Origin: Devosia epidermidihirudinis
GTDB taxonomy: Bacteria > Pseudomonadota > Alphaproteobacteria > Rhizobiales > Devosiaceae
Direction: 5' to 3'
Length of the DNA: 64,000 nt
Assembly (NCBI RefSeq): GCF_000971295.1
Contig: NZ_LANJ01000011.1
Location: forward strand, 248,001-312,000
The notes under the pieces were generated by a model, which was not told the origin of the DNA, did no database searches, and saw only the letters and a list, made by a program, of their open reading frames with translations. The position numbers and the translations under genes are program-made. This document shows, piece after piece, positions 34,879 through 42,756 of the stretch; positions within the stretch are counted from its first letter, which is position 1, and each line of letters begins with the position of its first letter.

Positions 34879-35760
34879 ATGGCAAATTTCAAAGATCAGA
34901 CATTGCTGGTGACCGGCGCGTCAGGCAATTTTGGCCGCATCGCGGTTGAGGAACTGCTGGCCAAGGGCGCGACGAAGGTGATCGCAGGCTCGCGGGATAC
35001 CGCCAAGGTGGCTGATCTTGTCGCCAAAGGCGCAGAAGCCCGCAAAGTGGACTTCGATGACGCCGGCTCGCTTGCAACGGCCTTCACCGGCGTCGACCGC
35101 ATCCTGATCGTCAGCACCGACGCTATCGGCAGTCGCGTTGCCCAGCACACTGCTGCCGTGAAAGCCGCCGCCGCTGCGGGCGTCAAGCATATCGTCTACA
35201 CCTCTGCTCCAGCAGCACGCCCAGACGTCAATGCAGGCCTCGTCCCCGAACACTTCTGGACCGAAGTCGCCATCGCCAATAGCGGCCTCGATTTCACGGT
35301 CCTGCGCAATCACATGTATGCCGACAACAATCTGCAGGGCATCGCTGCCGCTCTGGCATCGGGCCAGCTGTTTGACGCCTCGGGCACGCGCAGCACCTCC
35401 TTCGTCACCCGCGCCGACACAGCCCGTACTGCTGCTGGCGCCTTACTGACTGCGGAAGGCAAGGAAATCCTCGACGTCACAGGCCCCGCACAGGTTTCGC
35501 CAGAAGAAGTCGCTGCTATCTTCAGCAAGCTTTCGGGCAAGACCATCGCCCGCGTTGGCCTCACCGCCCAGCAGCTGCGCGAAGGCATGGCTGCGGCCGG
35601 TCTGCCGGCCCCCGTCATCGACATTCTGGTCGGGTTCCAGGTCGACGCCTCGCTGGGTTACCACAGCATCGTCACCGACGTTGTCGAACGCTTCTCGGGC
35701 CGCAAGCCGCAGTCGCTCGAAGCTTTCCTCACCGAGAACCGCGCCGCTTTTGCTGGCTAG
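34879..35760 (+). CDS. NAD(P)H-binding quinone oxidoreductase, NmrA/QorB-like
   Basis: A 293-residue protein with LLVTGASGNFGRIAVEELL (Rossmann motif, residues 8-26), IVYTSAPAARPD and NHMYADN, resembling NmrA-like SDR proteins and NADPH:quinone oxidoreductase QorB. It probably reduces quinones. The TTATG start at 34879 has AAGGAG about nine bases upstream. It is transcribed divergently from the HxlR gene, which is expected to repress it. Confidence 0.87.
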   Translation: MANFKDQTLLVTGASGNFGRIAVEELLAKGATKVIAGSRDTAKVADLVAKGAEARKVDFDDAGSLATAFTGVDRILIVSTDAIGSRVAQHTAAVKAAAAAGVKHIVYTSAPAARPDVNAGLVPEHFWTEVAIANSGLDFTVLRNHMYADNNLQGIAAALASGQLFDASGTRSTSFVTRADTARTAAGALLTAEGKEILDVTGPAQVSPEEVAAIFSKLSGKTIARVGLTAQQLREGMAAAGLPAPVIDILVGFQVDASLGYHSIVTDVVERFSGRKPQSLEAFLTENRAAFAG

Positions 35761-35905
35761 GCACCCCGGCCCCGCAGCGATGCGGGGCCAACCCACAGCT
35801 ATCTGCTGACAACGCCTCCGCGCCCCATGGCTTTGCTAGACCGACTCGACGCCACCTCGTAGAAATCTGGCCACTTTGGCGCAGTTTTCGGCGGGTCGGA
35901 TCATC

Positions 35906-38284
35906 GTGTCTCTGTTCAAGCGTCTCATCGCACGTGTGACTCACGACCGTTCCATCGGCTTTGGTCTCGAGCATATCGGGCTGACGACGCTGCGCTATCC
36001 TCGCGCAGTTGCGCTGGCCGTGCTGGCTTTCTCTATTCTCTGCTTCTCGCAGATCCCGCGCACCAATGTGGATGGCGACCTGCTTCGCCTCTATGCGGAT
36101 TCCGGCCAGTATTACGATGCCTATGAGCATCTGGCTGACACCTTCGGAACCTTCGAAAACGACGTCTATGTGCTGATCAGCTCTCCGCGCCTCACCGAGC
36201 CGGAGACGCTGGAGCATATCCGCGAGCTGGCGTTCGATCTGGAACTCAACGAGTTCGCGGTGGGCACGATGTCGCCCTTCTCGCTGCGCAAGCCCGACAG
36301 TCGGGGCGGCTCTGTGCCCGCGGTGCCCGAGGGCATGGAGGATTTTTCCGAGGTCACGCGCGCTCTGCTCGATCTGCAACAGAACGATCCGATGATGCGC
36401 AACCTGATCACGCCCGATCTGGACGGTGTGGTGGTGATCCTGTTCCCCAATCAGGAAATGACCAAGGGCGACGGCACCAAGCAGATGATCGCGTCGATCC
36501 GCGAGACGATTGCTCCCTATCAGGATGAGAACATCAGCGTCGAGCTGACCGGCCCGCCGATCTGGACCACCGAGATGGTCAATTCCTCGATCCGCGATCA
36601 GCTCAAGTTCACCGGCTGGGGCTTTGGCCTTGGCGCGCTGATTGCCCTGATTGTGTTGCGGTCCCTGCCCGCAGCGCTGCTGGTCGCCGCGACACCGTTT
36701 GTCGCCGTGGCCTGGACCATGGGCATTGTGCTGCTGTTCTTCGGCTCGTTCTCGTTCCTCACCATTATCGTGACGACGCTGGTGCTGGTCATCTCGTTCG
36801 CCGAGTCGATGTTCTTCATCTTCAACTGGCTGGCCTATTGGCGCGATGGCATGGAGCCCAACAAGGCCGTCGACGCCACAGTGAAGCTGGTTGGACCGGC
36901 TGCCGCTCTGACCATGCTAACCACCCTGGTCAGCTTCGCCTCCCTCGCCCTCACACCCGGTCAGGGCATCCGCGAGTTTTCCATCGCTGGCGCCATCGGC
37001 ACATTCCTGTTGTTCGTGTGCCTGATGACCTTCCTGCCGCTGATGCTCAAGGCCGCGATCCGGCTGGGGTTCAAGGCACCCAAGCGCAGCAGCGTCATCC
37101 TGACCGCGCCGCTGCCGCTCGCCTGGTTCATCGCCAGCCGCTTTGGCCGCCAGCTATCCATCCTCGCCATCGGGGTGACGCTGCTGCTGTTCATCCCCTA
37201 TTTCCTGATCAAGCCTCACTTCTCGTTCGAGGACTTCATCGCACGGGATTCTTCGGCCCTGATGACGGCGGCAGATATTGACGACGGCGTCGGCGGCGTC
37301 GCCCCGCTCTATATTCGCGTGCCCCTGATCGACCCCGATCCCTCAGCGTCGGAGCGCGATTTCCAGACTATCAAGACCGTGCACGAAATCCTTGAGCGCC
37401 ACCTCGGCAAGAACAAGGTGATCTCGATTGCCAGCATGTCGAACTATACCGAGTCAGGCTTTTCCCGCGACGAGGTGTTCGAGTCCGTCGGCCCCTTCCT
37501 CAAACGGCGCTTCATCACCGATGATGGCAGCCAGGCGCTGATCACCGGCTTCATGCCGACCATGATCGACAGCGACGACCTCAAGCAGATGGTCATCGAG
37601 GTGAACCAGGAACTGGAAGCGGCGGGCATCCAGGGCGCTGAGCTTGGCGGCTTCCGCATGCTCACCACCTATGCCACCGATGACATCGTTTCGGGCCTTC
37701 AGCTCGATCTCACCGTTTCGGTTCTGGTCAACCTGGCGCTGATCGGCTTTGCGTTCCAATCCTTCCGCGTGGCGCTGGCCTCGGCCATTCCCAACCTGTT
37801 CCCGGTACTGGGCACCGAAGCCTGGCTCTATCTCTCCGGGCAAGGCCTGCAACTGACCACCGTGATCGCGCTCACCATCGCCTTTGGCATCGCCGTGGAC
37901 GACACGGTGCATTTCCTGTCGCATTACCTCCACGCGCGGCGCGAAGAAGGTCGCTCCCATCAGGAGGCGGTCAAGCACACGCTGGATCGCATCGGCGGCG
38001 CGATTATCGCCACGACGATCATTCTCTGCGCAGGCGTGATGATCGTGGTGTTTTCCGAGCTGCCTCAGGTCGCCCTGTTCGGCACGCTCTTCGTATCCAC
38101 GCTGGCTTTCGCGGTGATTGGCGACCTTTTCATCTTGCCCGCCATGCTGTCGGCCGGAGGCAAATTCTTCCATCCGCTCGGCAAGATCCGCGTGCGCATG
38201 GCCGACCATGATGCAACGCCTGATGATCCAACGGGCGACACATTCACCGGCGAGGCGGGAGAGCATCCACCCAAGCCGGTGTGA
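35906..38284 (+). CDS. RND/MMPL-family membrane transporter
   Basis: About 792 residues with two MMPL/sterol-sensing-like blocks of roughly six helices each. Large periplasmic loops follow the first and seventh helices. Conserved segments include FTGWGFGLGALIALIVLRS and, near residue 660, AFGIAVDDTVHFLSHYLHARREEG, typical of RND lipid exporters (HpnN/MMPL type). Probably exports lipids or hydrophobic compounds. GTG at 35906 gives the better start; a TTG at 35876 is in frame. Confidence 0.87.
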   Translation: MSLFKRLIARVTHDRSIGFGLEHIGLTTLRYPRAVALAVLAFSILCFSQIPRTNVDGDLLRLYADSGQYYDAYEHLADTFGTFENDVYVLISSPRLTEPETLEHIRELAFDLELNEFAVGTMSPFSLRKPDSRGGSVPAVPEGMEDFSEVTRALLDLQQNDPMMRNLITPDLDGVVVILFPNQEMTKGDGTKQMIASIRETIAPYQDENISVELTGPPIWTTEMVNSSIRDQLKFTGWGFGLGALIALIVLRSLPAALLVAATPFVAVAWTMGIVLLFFGSFSFLTIIVTTLVLVISFAESMFFIFNWLAYWRDGMEPNKAVDATVKLVGPAAALTMLTTLVSFASLALTPGQGIREFSIAGAIGTFLLFVCLMTFLPLMLKAAIRLGFKAPKRSSVILTAPLPLAWFIASRFGRQLSILAIGVTLLLFIPYFLIKPHFSFEDFIARDSSALMTAADIDDGVGGVAPLYIRVPLIDPDPSASERDFQTIKTVHEILERHLGKNKVISIASMSNYTESGFSRDEVFESVGPFLKRRFITDDGSQALITGFMPTMIDSDDLKQMVIEVNQELEAAGIQGAELGGFRMLTTYATDDIVSGLQLDLTVSVLVNLALIGFAFQSFRVALASAIPNLFPVLGTEAWLYLSGQGLQLTTVIALTIAFGIAVDDTVHFLSHYLHARREEGRSHQEAVKHTLDRIGGAIIATTIILCAGVMIVVFSELPQVALFGTLFVSTLAFAVIGDLFILPAMLSAGGKFFHPLGKIRVRMADHDATPDDPTGDTFTGEAGEHPPKPV

Positions 38285-38428
38285 TCGCAGACGGTGTCAG
38301 CCGTCAAGATGGAGGGGATCAACAACATGCGTTGGGATTGTCGAAATGCACGCTTTGCAACCGGGTGGATTTGATATCTCTTTCGCCCGAAGACGACGCC
38401 GTGCGCATACGCTGTGGAGAGCCTGCCA

Positions 38429-38956
38429 ATGACCTATTTCGGAACTCTGTGCCGCGCTGTGGCGTTTGCGGGCGTGCTTTTCTCCACCGGCGCAGCAACT
38501 GCCCCGGCGTTTGCCGCCCCTGCCGACGTAGCCCTGCTGCACTCCTATATCGGTGAGTGGCGCGGGCGCGGCGTGTTGATCGGCGCCAATCGCGAAACCG
38601 TCGTGTGCCGCCTGTCCCTTTCCAAGGGCAATGCAGACAAGGTCAATTATAGCGGCAAGTGCACCCTGGCCGGCACGCAGCTCTCGATCAACGGCACCAT
38701 CGCCTATATTGAAGCCAGCAAGCGCTATGAAGCGGCCATGACCACCAATGCCACCTTCACCGGCACGGCTGTCGGCCAGAAGCGCGGCACCGGCCTCGTC
38801 TTCAACCTGCGTGAGCGCGAGGAAGACGAAGAGGGCAAGGACATCACCATCACCGCCCAGATCCATCTGTCGGTGAATGAGATCGACGTGAGCTTCTCGG
38901 CCGTCTACGTCGAAAACGGCGATAGCCTGCGCGCCGAAGTGCCGTTCACCCGGTAG
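38429..38956 (+). CDS. Secreted hypothetical protein
   Basis: A 175-residue protein with signal peptide (TYFGTLCRAVAFAGVLFSTG, cleavage near residue 30 after FAA), then a beta-rich domain: YIGEWRGRGVLIGANRETVVCRLSL, CTLAGTQLSINGTI and IHLSVNEIDVSFS. Two cysteines could form a disulfide. It resembles outer-envelope lipocalin-like DUFs but no certain family is assigned. GGAG nine bases before the ATG at 38429. Confidence 0.8.
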   Translation: MTYFGTLCRAVAFAGVLFSTGAATAPAFAAPADVALLHSYIGEWRGRGVLIGANRETVVCRLSLSKGNADKVNYSGKCTLAGTQLSINGTIAYIEASKRYEAAMTTNATFTGTAVGQKRGTGLVFNLREREEDEEGKDITITAQIHLSVNEIDVSFSAVYVENGDSLRAEVPFTR

Positions 38957-38980
38957 ACATCCGAGATTTGCGAACGAACA

Positions 38981-39001
38981 AGGCGACCATTCAGGTCGCC
39001 T
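38981..39001 (+). terminator. Rho-independent terminator
   Basis: AGGCGACC, loop ATTCA, GGTCGCCT, then TTTTTTG directly after the stem; 24 bases past the secreted-protein stop. Confidence 0.9.
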
Positions 39002-39125
39002 TTTTTGTTGCTCTTTGCCCTGTTGCGCCAGCGCAACGGCTGGCCGCAACCTGGCGTGGCCCTATGGGCGGCGCCCCTCGGCGCTGCTAACCTCCCCTCA
39101 TAACTACGAACGATTGAGGGCCACC

Positions 39126-39230
39126 ATGAAAACGATCCTGACCAAGACCAAAGGCAAAATCACTCATCAGGATAAGCTGCTTCATGCAAACTCAGTCCAT
39201 TCGCGCGAGGAAAAGCTCGCCGCGTCCTAA
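39126..39230 (+). CDS. Small ORF overlapping the ABC exporter start (leader peptide candidate)
   Basis: A 34-residue basic peptide beginning MKTILTKTKGK and ending EEKLAAS. GAGGG sits seven bases before its ATG, a much better ribosome-binding site than that of the exporter ATG at 39184, which lies inside this ORF in another frame. It may couple or regulate exporter translation. No homologue is recognised. Confidence 0.4.
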   Translation: MKTILTKTKGKITHQDKLLHANSVHSREEKLAAS

Positions 39231-41013
39231 CCAACTCTCCGACACCCTTTTTCAGTCTGTAGACCCTGACCTCAGACGGTCGCGGTGGCGCAAGTTCGCG
39301 TCCTATTACCGTCCCCATCTGCGTCTGCTGCTACTCGATGTGTTCTGCGCGGTGCTTGTCGCCGCCTCGGCCATCGCGCTACCGCTCTGCGCCAATCTCG
39401 TCACCAGCCGTGTGCTGGCCGTAACCGACATTGCCCAGGCACAAGCCGAAATCATGCAGGTGGGCGGCCTGATGCTCGCCATCCTCGGCGTCTATCTCGT
39501 GGCCAACTACATCGTCGATTATCGCGGCCACATGATGGGCGCGCGGATCGAAGCTGCCGTCCGTCAGGAGCTGTTCGAGCACTGCCAGAAGCTGTCGTTC
39601 AGCTTTTATGACCGGCAGCGCACCGGCCAGTTGATGAGCCGCATCACCAGCGACACGCTGTGGATCGGCGAGCTGTTTCACCATGGCCCCGAAGACATCA
39701 GCATCGCCGTGCTGAAATATTGCGGCGCCATGGCCGTGCTGTTCTTCATCGACCCCATGCTGGCCGGGTTGATCCTTCTGCTCACACCTTTCGCCGTAGG
39801 CTACGCGCTCTACTTCAACCGCCGCATGTATGTCGCCCTGGGCACCAGCAAGCGTGAAATCGCTGCCGTCAACGAACGGGCCGAAGACGCTCTGGCAGGC
39901 GTGCGCGTGGTCCAGTCCTTTGCCAATGAAGCGCTGGAGCGTGATCGCTTCGCGGAGCAAAACCAGCATTTCCTGTATAGTCGCGCCGAGGGTTATCGCA
40001 GCGAAGCGTGGTTCTCACTGGGCACCAGCGCCTTCGCCCAGCTGATCACCATCATCGTCATCGTCGCGGGCGGCCTGCGCATCCTCTCCGCCAATCTGAC
40101 CCTGGCCGACATGCTGACCTTCCTGCTCTGCGTTGGCGTGCTGGTCGATCCGGTGCAACGGCTGGCCAATTTCGTGCGGCTTTGGCAGGAGGGCTATACC
40201 GGCTTTGTTCGCGCCATGGAGATCCTCGAGATCGCGCCGGATATCACCGACCGACCCGGCGCCCTGCCCTTGCCCACTCCAAAGGGCGAAATCGCCTTCG
40301 ATGACGTCTCGTTCAGCTACGAGGAGAACGATCGTCACGTTCTCAAGAACCTGTCGCTGCGCGTAGCGCCCGGTGAGTTCGTGGCTCTGGTTGGGCCATC
40401 CGGCGTCGGCAAGAGCACGCTTTGCGCCCTGATCCCGCGTTTCTATGATGTGCAGGCAGGCGCAATCCGGATCGACGGCACCGACATTCGCGATGTGACG
40501 CTCGCCTCGTTGCGTCGTCATATCGGTGTGGTGCAGCAGGATGTCTATCTCTTCGCCGGCACCGTGGCCGAAAACCTTAGATATGGCCGCCCTGAGGCGA
40601 GCATGGCCGAAATTGAGGCCGCCAGCCGCGCCGCGCACGCGCATGATTTCATCATGGCGCTGCAGGACGGTTACGACACCAATATCGGCCAACGAGGCGT
40701 CACTCTGTCCGGCGGTCAGCGGCAACGCCTCACCATTGCTCGGGCATTCCTCAAGGACCCAGCCGTCCTGATCTTTGATGAAGCCACCAGTGCCCTGGAC
40801 AATGAGAGCGAACGCGCCGTGCAGCAGGCGCTGCTCACTTTAGCGAAAGGACGCACCACGCTGGTGATCGCCCACCGTCTATCCACCGTCCGCAATGCCG
40901 ATCGCATTGTGGTGTTGGGCAGCGACGGGGTTGTCGAGGAAGGCACTCACGATGCGCTGATTGCCCGCAATGGCGCCTATGCGAGCCTCTATCAGGTTCA
41001 GGCCAGCCTTTAG
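39184..41013 (+). CDS. ABC exporter, fused permease and ATPase (MsbA-like)
   Basis: A 609-residue protein. Residues about 40-330 form a type I exporter membrane domain of six helices. Residues 370-600 form the nucleotide-binding domain with GPSGVGKSTL (Walker A), LSGGQRQRLTIARAFL (signature) and LIFDEATSAL (Walker B). It likely exports lipid or peptide substrates as a homodimer. ATG at 39184 is weakly preceded by SD, and it may rely on the upstream short ORF. Confidence 0.93.
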   Translation: MQTQSIRARKSSPRPNQLSDTLFQSVDPDLRRSRWRKFASYYRPHLRLLLLDVFCAVLVAASAIALPLCANLVTSRVLAVTDIAQAQAEIMQVGGLMLAILGVYLVANYIVDYRGHMMGARIEAAVRQELFEHCQKLSFSFYDRQRTGQLMSRITSDTLWIGELFHHGPEDISIAVLKYCGAMAVLFFIDPMLAGLILLLTPFAVGYALYFNRRMYVALGTSKREIAAVNERAEDALAGVRVVQSFANEALERDRFAEQNQHFLYSRAEGYRSEAWFSLGTSAFAQLITIIVIVAGGLRILSANLTLADMLTFLLCVGVLVDPVQRLANFVRLWQEGYTGFVRAMEILEIAPDITDRPGALPLPTPKGEIAFDDVSFSYEENDRHVLKNLSLRVAPGEFVALVGPSGVGKSTLCALIPRFYDVQAGAIRIDGTDIRDVTLASLRRHIGVVQQDVYLFAGTVAENLRYGRPEASMAEIEAASRAAHAHDFIMALQDGYDTNIGQRGVTLSGGQRQRLTIARAFLKDPAVLIFDEATSALDNESERAVQQALLTLAKGRTTLVIAHRLSTVRNADRIVVLGSDGVVEEGTHDALIARNGAYASLYQVQASL

Positions 41014-41022
41014 CGCAACGAA

Positions 41023-41060
41023 AAAGGGCTGGGCGGACACTCAAGTCCACCCAGCCCTTT
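41023..41060. terminator. Bidirectional terminator between ABC exporter and ssb
   Basis: A 16-position stem, AAAGGGCTGGG.../...CCCAGCCCTTT, with ACTCAA loop and one mismatch. Runs of A on the left and T on the right let it work for both convergent genes. Confidence 0.85.
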
Positions 41061-41082
41061 GAATTCAAAACGCTGCCGTCGC

Positions 41083-41604
41083 TTAGAACGGGATATCGTC
41101 GTCCATGCCGCCTGGCTCGAAAGCCGGTGCCTGGGACGATGGGCGACGTGCGCCGCCACCCGAATCCTGGCGCGCGCCGCGGAAACCGCCGCCACCTTCG
41201 TTACCATAACCGCCGTCATTGCCGCCGCCGCGCTGGCCGGGTTCACCGTCGCCACGGCCGTCGAGCAGCGTCATGTTGGCATTGAAGCCCTGCAGCACGA
41301 TCTCGGTGGAGTACTTGTCCTGACCGGACTGATCCTGCCACTTGCGGGTCTGCAACTGGCCTTCGATATAGACCTTGCTGCCCTTGCGCAGATAGCTCTC
41401 GGCGACGCGCGTCAGACCTTCCGAGAAGATCACCACACGGTGCCACTCGGTCTTTTCGCGGCGCTCGCCGGTGTTCTTGTCTTTCCAGTTTTCCGAGGTC
41501 GCGATGGAGAGGTTCACCACCTTGCCGCCGCTCGGAAGGTTGCGCACTTCAGGATCAGCCCCGAGATTGCCGACCAGGATGACCTTGTTCACACTGCCTG
41601 CCAT
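41083..41604 (-). CDS. ssb: Single-stranded DNA-binding protein
   Basis: A 173-residue protein with N-terminal OB fold ([43 protein letters not shown]), a Gly-rich disordered linker from about residue 120, and the acidic C-terminal tip MDDDIPF that recruits partners. It coats single-stranded DNA in replication and repair. A LexA-type SOS box lies 187 bases upstream of its ATG. Confidence 0.97.
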   Translation of the reverse strand: MAGSVNKVILVGNLGADPEVRNLPSGGKVVNLSIATSENWKDKNTGERREKTEWHRVVIFSEGLTRVAESYLRKGSKVYIEGQLQTRKWQDQSGQDKYSTEIVLQGFNANMTLLDGRGDGEPGQRGGGNDGGYGNEGGGGFRGARQDSGGGARRPSSQAPAFEPGGMDDDIPF

Positions 41605-41790
41605 CGCTCATTCCTTTTCAATTCAGTCCGATGCCGCTCCGGGCACCCGGACGCTCACTTACCAATGCCAGCCACGGCTATGCCGCCGTGCAACCGGTCC
41701 ATTGGGGCGACAATACTCCGCTGACGGGGGAAACGGACTAGCAAAGTTGGGTTGTCACCAACTCTGATCAGTCACGTTCGCGCTATCAAT

Positions 41791-41805
41791 GTTCTCTTTA
41801 TGTTC
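41791..41805. promoter_or_regulatory. LexA SOS box, alphaproteobacterial type
   Basis: GTTC at 41791-41794, seven bases, GTTC at 41802-41805: exact GTTC-N7-GTTC. A further GTTC at 41776 may extend the site. It lies between divergent ssb and LysE genes. Confidence 0.75.
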
Positions 41806-41895
41806 CAAACATCAGAACACGTCAAGCCACTGCTGACACGCCTTGTCAGTAGCGCTGACCCATGCCACTTGCAGCGAAAACGGGGATAGGCACGC

Positions 41896-42540
41896 GTGGG
41901 CTATAGCGAAGCATTGTCGATTTATCTGGTGCTGCTGTTCGGCATCATCGTCGTGCCGGGTATGGACATGTTCTATGTCATCGCCAACGCCCTGACCGGT
42001 GGTCGCCGTGCCGGCCTGGCCGCCGTTGCTGGCATCATGCTGGGCGGTGCCGTCCACACCCTATTTGGCGCACTGGCGGTTGGCGTGCTGACGCAGCTGC
42101 CCGAAATGGCCTTCAAGGTGATGATCCTGATCGGCGCCGCCTATATGGCGTGGATCGGCTACACCCTGCTGCGCAGCGCCATCACCGTCGACAACATTGG
42201 CCAGAGCAAGACCCGATCCGATTGGGTTGCATTTCGCCAGGGCACCATCACCTGCCTCCTCAACCCAAAGGCCTATCTCTTTGTATTAGCAGTGTTTCCG
42301 CAGTTCATGCGACCCGAATACGGACCGATCTGGTCACAGGCCCTGGTGCTGGGCGGCATGACAGTGGTCATGCAGTTTGTCATCTATGGCGGGCTGGCGC
42401 TTGCAGCCGGGCGCGGCCGCGATGCGCTGGTGGGCCATCCCGAGGTGACGATCTGGATTGGGCGCGGCGCGGGCGCCCTGTTTGTCGCTGCCGCAATTTT
42501 CACCGCATGGCATGGGCTGACGCAGCATGTTGGCCCTTGA
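41896..42540 (+). CDS. LysE/RhtB-family exporter
   Basis: A 214-residue protein with GIIVVPGMDMFYVIANALTGG (family PG-D-M-type motif), GAAYMAWIGYTLLRSA and LLNPKAYLFVLAVFPQFMRP, all characteristic of LysE/RhtB exporters; about six helices. GTG start at 41896. It is inserted between ssb and uvrA, which are usually direct neighbours, and is flanked by SOS boxes on both sides. Confidence 0.9.
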   Translation: MGYSEALSIYLVLLFGIIVVPGMDMFYVIANALTGGRRAGLAAVAGIMLGGAVHTLFGALAVGVLTQLPEMAFKVMILIGAAYMAWIGYTLLRSAITVDNIGQSKTRSDWVAFRQGTITCLLNPKAYLFVLAVFPQFMRPEYGPIWSQALVLGGMTVVMQFVIYGGLALAAGRGRDALVGHPEVTIWIGRGAGALFVAAAIFTAWHGLTQHVGP

Positions 42541-42553
42541 CCGAATCCAGATT

Positions 42554-42568
42554 GTTCCACTTATGTTC
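42554..42568. promoter_or_regulatory. LexA SOS box upstream of uvrA
   Basis: GTTC at 42554-42557, seven bases, GTTC at 42565-42568: exact GTTC-N7-GTTC. It sits about 190 bases before the uvrA ATG, where SOS control of uvrA is expected in alphaproteobacteria. Confidence 0.85.
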
Positions 42569-42756
42569 TTATGCAAGAATGGTGCTTTGGCAATGAAACA
42601 CGGACACGCTAAGGTGACCGCAGTGCCGGGTGGCCATGCTAATGGGCCGCTTGCGGCACGAGCTGCCCATCCCTATGTCTGCGGCGTTCCAGCCCCGATG
42701 CCTTCTGCAATTTCTGCCGCCGTGCCGCCGACAGGCGCACCGAGCCATGGACTGAT

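Noticed and set aside
38327..38374. 15-codon ORF with GGAGGGG upstream, before the secreted protein
   Set aside because: The SD is good, but the ORF is too short, without conserved or regulatory context, so it may be chance.
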